From Phymatolithon calcareum (Eukaryota > Rhodophyta > Florideophyceae > Hapalidiales): a stretch of 64,000 nt of DNA. Below are positions 57,886 to 64,000 of the stretch, one piece after another. Within the stretch, counting starts at the first letter, position 1, and every line of letters starts with the position of its first letter. The notes under the pieces are model-generated. The model saw only the letters and a program-made list of their open reading frames with translations, was not told the DNA's origin and searched no databases. Location of the stretch: assembly GCA_977006965.1 (NCBI GenBank), contig OZ345353.1, positions 4,092,001-4,156,000 on the forward strand, in the 5' to 3' direction. A program made the translations under genes and the position numbers.

Positions 57886-59303
57886 CAAACTATACCCATG
57901 GCTTCTGCGCACTGGCAAAGTTTCCTCGTACGTCTGCATACTTGTTGGTATCTGCAAGATAAAAATATTCGTTTCTAATGCCTGAGGCAAATTTAGAATA
58001 GAAATAGAATTCGTTAGGGATGGCTTGTTCAGGAATAGTACCAGTATTATAATTATTTATTCGGGCACATGATGCAATAGCAATAGCAATACCAATACCA
58101 ATAATGCAAGGTTGAAGGCAATAGGAATTGCAATATCTGACCATTCTTCCAATATCAATTGCAATAACAGATTCTAATTCAGGTCCTCCCGCGCCATGTC
58201 TTCACTCACGCGTTGGATCACTCTTGTGCTCCGGGCAGTGTTCATCGTCACGGAGACCGACACCGACATCTGGTCCCAGTAACCTTTGTCCTCTTAAAGA
58301 AACAGAAGGGCTTCTAGTAATAACGGTGTCATGCTCTTGCGATTGTCTGTCAAAACATTCTTGACAACCAACCAAAGCCTCTCCACCTCGGCAGTTGATC
58401 CAAGAATAAAGTCGCAATTTATATAAGTCTGATGGACCTCGGCACGCTTGCGCTTTTTTACGGCAATTCTTTCCGCCATCGACAGCCGGCCTCCAGCCGA
58501 TCCGCGGATGGAGCTTGTTATACCGTCATCGTGTTCCTGTTTGAGCTTCTTGCATGCATCCTTCTCTTCATTTGTCATAGTATCTCGACTCGAATGCTGG
58601 GTCACACACAATTGATGCACGTGATGCAATGTAGTGTTTTCCAAGCTGAGATGGTTATAATGGCGAGTTGAAATCGTACTTGCATTGCTCGACTGCTGAA
58701 ATCAACTCATCAAGAGCTAAGCGACAGTCTGACAACGAAGCACCGCGCTTCTGTAGTTCTACAGTTACCTGGTTGATTTGCTTAAACTGACTTGTGTAGA
58801 GCATAGATCTGTTGCAGAACTGCTCGCTCTCGTCCATAGCTATCTTAGCTCCTGCCGCCTTTGCCGCGTCGATTAACTGCTTGCGTATGCGGTTGAAGCG
58901 CTTGAGCATATGATACTTTCCGGAACAGCGCGTCTCATTATGCATAACTGGAGCCAACTCAGTAAGGTTCCGTAGTATTGCTCGGTTCTTCAGTTTTTTG
59001 CATTCTTCATCCTTACATGCACTGAGTCTATCGCTGCTTGGAGTCTATCGTCACCAGGGGTCGTGCGCAATCCATTGATATTGCAATTAATTGCAATTCG
59101 TAGCAATTCGACCCAAATTGGGTTCTGATGAAGAATTGCAATTCGAATTGCTGGTAAGTAGGTTGTACGAAAGTGTATAGTTCAGCAAGAGCAGAGTTGT
59201 CGGAAATAACGATCTCTTCAAATGTATCATGCGTAGTACTTGGTAATTGGTTGTCGGTAGCATCTAATTTTATTACATAACTCGGGCCAGTATAAGCGTT
59301 CAC

Positions 59304-59378
59304 CGGGGGAGCACTGCACCATTTTGGCTCAAATCAACTAAATTACTATCGGGCCAAAATGTTGCCGTGCTCCCCTAG
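59304..59378. repeat. Imperfect hairpin, GGGGGAGCAC ends
   Basis: The arms (GGGGGAGCACTGCACCATTTTGGC and its near-complement) enclose about 25 bases, inside hAT B. The ends look like those of a tiny MITE. Confidence 0.5.
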
Positions 59379-59425
59379 TGTTAGGTACGTAAAATTCTAC
59401 GTACTGTATACAGTTACAACGTTCC

Positions 59426-59511
59426 TGAATTCAACCATCCATGTGATCGTTCTGTTGTAGTGGTCTGCGTAGACCACTACAACAGAACGATCACATGGAT
59501 GGTTGAATTCA
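59426..59511. repeat. Perfect 41-bp hairpin with GCGT loop
   Basis: Bases 59426-59466 and 59471-59511 are exact reverse complements around the four-base loop GCGT. They include the GAATTCAACCATCCATG phrase at both ends. Perfect arms of this length in an otherwise decayed element imply recent origin. Confidence 0.9.
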
Positions 59512-59683
59512 TTCATCCGTTCAAGTATAACGGTATGGGTGTCTAGAGTGCCGTTTCTGAAAATACAGATAGAAGAGTCAATATAAAAAGTGAAGTCGTA
59601 TATTTATCCAAAGCGGGCTGCTACTGCGACAGACAGAAAACGAGTCTGAAAATTATACGCTTGAACCGGAGGAACAGATAAAT

Positions 59684-59995
59684 ATGGCTCAACGCCTCAA
59701 GAAAAGGAAGGCGAATGTCACATTACCCGGTGCACGGAGTTACATGAACACCGATTTCATATTAGGGTCGGTTACCGAGGTGGAGCTTCTTTGGTCCATG
59801 GCTAAGTATATTTTGCTTGATCACAGGAAACGTACGTCTCCTATTGTGTTCGAGGCGATGCTTTTCCTCAAATTCAACCGCTCTTACTGGGATGATCAAA
59901 CTGTGAAGGAAGCTATGTCAAGCGTTTTCAACCAGCGTGTTGAACAGGCTATCGCAGAAGATGAAAGTTTCGTACACCTAGGAGAAGAGCCATGA
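59684..59995 (+). pseudogene. hAT transposase C-terminal fragment
   Basis: 103 codons inside hAT B: a basic stretch, F-I-L-G-S-V-T-E-V-E-L-L-W, then F-E-A-M-L-F-L-K-F-N-R-S-Y-W-D, the hAT dimerisation domain. It resembles the end of the hAT A transposase but in opposite orientation. The DNA-binding and catalytic parts are absent. Confidence 0.65.
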
Positions 59996-61524
59996 ATAAA
60001 CAATTAACTTGACTATTGCGGGAAGTATTCAAATTGCAATCTGAATTGCTGGCTAACCGTAGTGAGCAATTGAATTGTTTAATTGCGCGACAAACAGCAA
60101 TGTCGAGCAATGGAATTGGCACTACCCCTGATCGTCACTGACAACAATCTTGTTCACCTCTAGGTTGAGCTTATGACTAGCACAGCTAACATGAGCGATT
60201 TCCATAAGCCTGGCGATTGACTTATTGACATTGCAGTTGTCGGCAACCTGAAAAACTGCCCAGGTATGCACGTTGACCGCGAAGAAGTCGAACACGTCTT
60301 CTAGTTGACGCACGTGAGCGTGTGCGTTGAACGTAGTTGTTTCAAGATCCGACATGCCTCCTTGAACATCATCATCTTCTACTTTCGCAATAGGACTCAC
60401 GGACAGAAGCACAATAGCGAGCTCTTCATTCTCGCGCGCGGTGCCTCTTTCAAGCATCTTCACACGTCTCATGAACAATCCGTATACACCCACGTAATGT
60501 GTCCCATTGGCGGTCCAGCCATCGTGCATAATGGCTCCTTTGGTATCAGAAACATCGTCTCTGATTCGCAGTTCGACGAGCTCAACGAGCTTGAATAGTG
60601 ACTCTCTGAATATTCGAGTTGAGAACTTCTCACGGAAACACGAAAACTTGCGATATTTCTCGCTTTGAACATGTGACACCGGCAATGACATGTAGACGAC
60701 AAGTCTAATGTACCCGTACATGGCCTTTTCCTTGTCAGTTGCGAGAAATGTCACTGGTGTGTGAGTGGCGATAAACGAGCTTGCTTGGAGGCGGCGTAGA
60801 CTGGCCAGCGCATCTCTATAGACCTGAAAAGGTGATCTTCGCTTCCTCCAGATATGCAACTCCTCCGGTGGCTGTATGGGTTAGTATACCCCTTTCCTTT
60901 TTCAAAAGCGATTTCACCATTGTCTCGGCAGTCAGCACCTTTCGCGCAGAGAAGGATGTTAAAAGGCACCTTATAGCGTGTTATTCCGGTTCTGCGAGAC
61001 TGCACATCGCGTTCTTCTTCACGTAGCTTCTGCGTTAGCACCTCAACAACTTCTTTTGGGCCTGGTTTGCGTTCGTTGCTTGACATTCTCGACGTAGTGT
61101 TTCGGCAGAGCAATTCGCAGGAGTGTGAAGTCCAAGAGATCGCGTGAGCAAGACAGCATTCAGGAGCAATTTCCGAGTCAATGCCGGTCGACGTGTCTGT
61201 AATTATTGAGAAGCATCGATAACAGAGCAGAATTCCTAATAGCAATCCGATGCCGCAGATTCGGGTGGCAATACGTAAACTGTGTGGGGAGCTTCTATAA
61301 CCCTTTTCCGTAAATTTCCCTTACATATCCTGTACCGCAGCGCTGTACGACGATCTTGCCAGCGCCAAGGAGTGCAAGTGTGTACCTTGATTTTCGATCA
61401 TATGCCATTACTTTTTGCAATAATTATTGCAATAAGTACCTCTCAGGGCAATTAAGGCTTTATTGCATTATATTGCAATAAATTGCAATAAAAACAATAA
61501 AAATAATATTGGTGCCAAGCGTGG

Positions 61525-61965
61525 GCTCGTTTAACCGAGTTTCAGCCATTCGCGAAGTAAGTAGGATGCGTAACACCGTAGCTTCCCTATGCGCAATGGC
61601 TTAGACACCAGTACAAGAAGAAGAATAAGGTAGATTTTTATTTACAAGTTACCAACGCATCTGCTGACGAATAGGGCAACTTTCCTAGTGCCAAGAGGTT
61701 TTGGCTGGATTCTGTCTAGGGAAGAGTTTCAATTTTTGTTGGTGTAACACGATTTAGCGGGGTACAAAAACCCACCTCTGGTCTCCTTCGGGACCGCGAG
61801 GGGGAAAATTACTCCTCTGTCTTGCGAAACGCGGTGACTTCAGGTTGCGGGCAGTACTTACAGACACCAGTAAAAAAATATGTTTTTCATTGAAAAGGAC
61901 CATTGACTCCAAATATTACACAGAAGGAATGTCGTTTCTGCCTAGTTCTGAAATTAATAATCGCT
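61525..61965. repeat. Dispersed repeat, copy split by an insertion
   Basis: The two halves (61525-61602 and 61873-61965) together match 47085-47270. The interruption is the SINE-like unit described next. Confidence 0.55.
61614..61861 (-). mobile_element. SINE-like element, 248 bp, with target duplication
   Basis: Flanked by exact 11-base direct repeats AGACACCAGTA (61603-61613 and 61862-61872); the 47-kb copy of the host repeat lacks it. Read on the minus strand it starts GTAAGTACTGCCCGCAAC and ends in CTTATTCTTCTTCTTG, so the simple tail would be TTC repeats. There is no ORF and I could not find tRNA-type A and B boxes. Relatives are at 1858, 6508 and 25555. Confidence 0.7.
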
Positions 61966-62045
61966 GACAGGGTTAAATCCTCGGAATTCAGGATATTGGT
62001 TTGTTTCGGCTTAAATGATCTTCGTCCATGCCGAGCAAGTTTCAG

Positions 62046-63575
62046 CTAGTTTTCCAAAATCGCCTTGACCACGATAATGCCTAGCTGTGCAACATAGGCT
62101 AGCGCAGAGTTTCGAGCATATACCTGATCTAGAAGGGCGTACCCGCCCGGGCCCCATATTAGGGCACCACCCGATGAAGCCCACTCATGCCCGCCCACAT
62201 GTGCCGTGAGCAGGCCATTGCGCTTCATACTTTCGATGATGCCTCGGCAAACCAGAGGAATGTTTCTCACTCCTGCACTCACGTCATTTGCAATTCGGTT
62301 GTGGTAGCAGGGGATGTTCTTCACTACCGCGTCCACAAGTTCATCGTTGTGCGCGAACACATGCCGAACAAAATGGACGACAGAACCCAGAGCTATCACC
62401 TTGATTTCCGCACGTTGATCGCCTGCGGAGCGCCGCTGTAGGATTTCCTCGGCAAGCGGAATGTCAAGATCGATTCCACTGGATCTGCGCATCGCCGCCC
62501 TTGACCAATGTTCACTTCTAAGGAGCCACTCTCCAGCCGCTCTCCATGCGTCCCAAAGATTATTCGCTGCCTCAGCATACTCCGATCGTGTACGCTTTCG
62601 GTCTTGACGGCAAAAGGAAAAATTGACCATGATTGCCGCTTTCCGCTCTTCAGTATTACAATCAACAAGGCGGTACCCGACGAAGGCCATTCTTCCAACT
62701 AGTCCATACAGTAGGAAAATATCCGCAACCGGCTCTCTAAGTCTTGTTTTCCATGCCTCCAAAGTTCTCCACAAACGACCAGTCATTTCCGCAATGAGAT
62801 CTTTGAGTAGCTTTTCAACAAAGGAATCGAGATAAGCGGAGAATGGAGACTCGCTCGTGCTCTCATTGTCCTTAACTGGCTGCATTCGACCGGTTGCTGC
62901 ATCACGTACTTGGAGGTAAGCGGTGTTACCGCCCATGTGCACTCGCACAGGCTCCAGCATCTGTTCTCGCTGCATGTCGATAGTATAGGCAACTGTATCA
63001 TTGCGACGCCCTGGTTTCGGGACCGTCATGTAGCGCGCTGCTCTGCCAAATGAACTTGCACGCGCTTCCAACGAAGGTTCTGGAGTACTTCCTGTGGCCA
63101 AGAAGGCGATAGCGGTGGCGATCTGCACCGCGAGCGCCTGCCAGGCCTTGTTTAAACCTGCCAGAATCGCTCCCACAATGAGAGGTATCCAAGTAAGCAC
63201 AAGCAGAAAAGCTGATTTGCGGCGGAAACATTGGATCGCATAGCTGTCTGTGGAAGGTGCTTCTTGTGCATGTCGTGCCTGTGGAACTAGCGCCCACAAA
63301 AAGCCATGTAAAGGAACAGAGGGTGCGGCCATGAATGCGAGCGTTCCACTTAAGGTTCTGGTTCTTACAGAAAACATTGCGTACACGAGAAGGCACACGA
63401 AAACGGCTAGGTAGAACACGAGAGGAATCACTGTGTATTTCCATCGCGGCGTTGACTCATGGAAAGAGAGGGGGAAGCGTTTTGTCAGCTGCGATGCGAC
63501 GATCGTGCTCATTCCGGCTGTCATGGATGCAACCACCGATATAGCTTGTGGCCAAAAGTCGGTAGACCTCTCCAT
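62046..63575 (-). CDS. Multi-pass membrane protein, paralogue 2
   Basis: Intronless ORF of 509 residues from the ATG at 63575, the same length as paralogue 1. The membrane segments and most of the soluble domain are nearly identical. Differences concentrate in the extreme N-terminus, in loops and in the stretch around residues 280-350 and 440-470. The C-terminal G-P-G-G-Y-A-L-L-D-Q block and hydrophobic tail are kept. Function is unknown. No frame-breaking change was seen, so both copies are likely expressed. Assigning it to a transporter or channel family would be guesswork. Confidence 0.75.
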   Translation of the reverse strand: MERSTDFWPQAISVVASMTAGMSTIVASQLTKRFPLSFHESTPRWKYTVIPLVFYLAVFVCLLVYAMFSVRTRTLSGTLAFMAAPSVPLHGFLWALVPQARHAQEAPSTDSYAIQCFRRKSAFLLVLTWIPLIVGAILAGLNKAWQALAVQIATAIAFLATGSTPEPSLEARASSFGRAARYMTVPKPGRRNDTVAYTIDMQREQMLEPVRVHMGGNTAYLQVRDAATGRMQPVKDNESTSESPFSAYLDSFVEKLLKDLIAEMTGRLWRTLEAWKTRLREPVADIFLLYGLVGRMAFVGYRLVDCNTEERKAAIMVNFSFCRQDRKRTRSEYAEAANNLWDAWRAAGEWLLRSEHWSRAAMRRSSGIDLDIPLAEEILQRRSAGDQRAEIKVIALGSVVHFVRHVFAHNDELVDAVVKNIPCYHNRIANDVSAGVRNIPLVCRGIIESMKRNGLLTAHVGGHEWASSGGALIWGPGGYALLDQVYARNSALAYVAQLGIIVVKAILEN

Positions 63576-63647
63576 CACGAAAAAACTCTCAGATCCTTGC
63601 GTTTTTGCCTGATTTCTCCGGATTCTAATACGTGCTTGGACACATGA

Positions 63648-63672
63648 GTATTAGTTCAGTCTGAGCTAATAC
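63648..63672. promoter_or_regulatory. Dyad upstream of membrane-protein gene 2
   Basis: GTATTAGTTCAG, T, CTGAGCTAATAC: the same dyad as 54269-54293 with one arm substitution and a different centre base. It lies 73 bases before the ATG. An upstream TATTAAACCCTACCCTA phrase (minus strand, near 63716-63723) is also shared between the copies. Confidence 0.5.
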
Positions 63673-64000
63673 ACTGGTATCGGATTTGCAAGGGGTACTC
63701 GTTGATCTAGGGTAGGGTTTAATATCATCCAATTGATAGGCATTCCTCTTCTCAGTGATTGTGTGCAGCCGGCATTAATGTGTACGCACATTGCACTCAT
63801 CAAAAATTCGTGACTTGCTTTCAACTGTATTCCAATATGCTGCACAATCCAGTTGCTTTTAGACGTTTCAAGACAGATTTGATGAACTATGTGAAACACC
63901 GTGAATGGTGTGAGCACCAGGGGTTGTCCCGAACCACGGACCCAGTCATTCGCCGCTCTCGTGGCCAATTTTTGCCCTGTCCGGAAAATGATGATGATGA

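Larger units (their letters stand above)
59055..60130 (+). mobile_element. Nested hAT element B, 1076 bp
   Basis: Ends are CAGGGGTCGTGCGCAATCC at 59055 and, inverted, CAGGGGTAGTGCCAATTCC ending at 60130, typical hAT terminal inverted repeats. Exact eight-base target duplications ATCGTCAC flank it (59047-59054 and 60131-60138). It lies inside the transposase gene of hAT A, so it is younger. It carries subterminal TTGCAATT repeats, two hairpins and only the C-terminal end of a transposase, so it was presumably mobilised by another copy. Confidence 0.85.
58190..61086 (-). pseudogene. hAT transposase gene, interrupted
   Basis: From the ATG at 61086: a BED-type zinc finger region (C-A-K-G-A-D-C ... 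N-P-Y-S-H-R-R-S-C) is followed by a frameshift at about 60855. In the next frame is the catalytic-region block H-D-G-W-T-A-N-G-T-H-Y-V-G-V-Y, then V-A-D-N-C-N-V-N-K and S-H-K-L-N-L-E-V. At 60130 the frame is cut by hAT B. It resumes near 59046 with K-L-K-N-R-A-I-L-R-N-L-T-E-L-A-P-V (shifts present) and ends in the C-terminal dimerisation region (E-R-L-W-L-V-V-K-N-V-L), with a nonsense codon at about 58294 shortly before Y-W-D. Confidence 0.65.
58058..61520 (-). mobile_element. hAT transposon A, containing a nested hAT
   Basis: The transposase reads leftward from about 61086. Both ends carry clusters of GCAATA/TTGCAATA (about 58070-58160 and 61405-61500), as expected for subterminal transposase-binding repeats. 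Proposed outer ends are approximate: CGGGCACATGATGCAAT near 58058 and, inverted, GGCACCAATATTATTT near 61515. The right limit agrees with the start of the dispersed repeat at 61525. A target duplication was not established. Confidence 0.5.
61975..63890 (-). repeat. Segmental duplication, copy 2
   Basis: Direct-orientation partner of 52590-54540, about 9.4 kb away. Confidence 0.85.

Overview
The window is eukaryotic, repeat-rich DNA. No operons, bacterial genes, rRNA or CRISPR arrays are visible. Almost everything recognisable is a mobile element in some state of decay: non-LTR retrotransposons of two types, a Copia LTR fragment, three hAT elements, a pogo-type fragment, a tnp2-like transposase, a Harbinger-like DDE transposase, MITE-like units and SINE-like units. 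Host genes are few, short or intronless. The hAT BED fingers, tnp2-like fragments and the 'VDGTDF' DDE transposase remind me of oomycete, red-algal, chytrid or similar protist/fungal genomes. I cannot name the organism, and this is recollection rather than a search.

Layout. At 1-303 is the broken start of a secreted-protein gene. At 690-9110 is a large inverted repeat: arms 690-3627 and 4983-9110, spacer 3628-4982. Each arm holds a copy of a gene for a 75-residue secreted peptide with eight cysteines, next to a dead LINE. The right arm keeps the LINE 3' part (RNase H) and the left arm has lost it. At 9.9-14.8 kb are a pogo-type HTH fragment, a fragment with a GG.P.RGTEL-type motif and a deleted Copia element with one LTR and a primer-binding site. 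At 16.3-20.2 kb are a promoter plus SRP-receptor-alpha-like start, then a nearly complete LINE ORF interrupted by a 775-bp insertion with a target-site duplication. At 24.7-33 kb are further LINE pieces and an internally deleted hAT. At 33-50 kb there is little beyond a tnp2-like remnant, a GC-rich minisatellite and a CRE-bearing tandem repeat. At 50.2-51.2 kb is a Harbinger-like transposase. At 52.6-64 kb a duplicated membrane-protein gene (both copies open) brackets a LINE, a copy of the SRP-receptor promoter block and a hAT element carrying a second, smaller hAT inside its transposase gene.

Most unusual: in both LINE copies that preserve it, a Tudor-like module of about 60-70 residues sits inside the RNase H domain, between the first catalytic aspartate strand and the following GGAG strand. 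Next are the secreted-peptide pair in a near-identical inverted repeat, the peptide's internal doubling of its cysteine pattern, and a perfect 41-bp hairpin in the nested hAT. The only genes that look alive are the two membrane-protein paralogues and the two peptide copies. One 491-codon LINE ORF is open but 5'-truncated.
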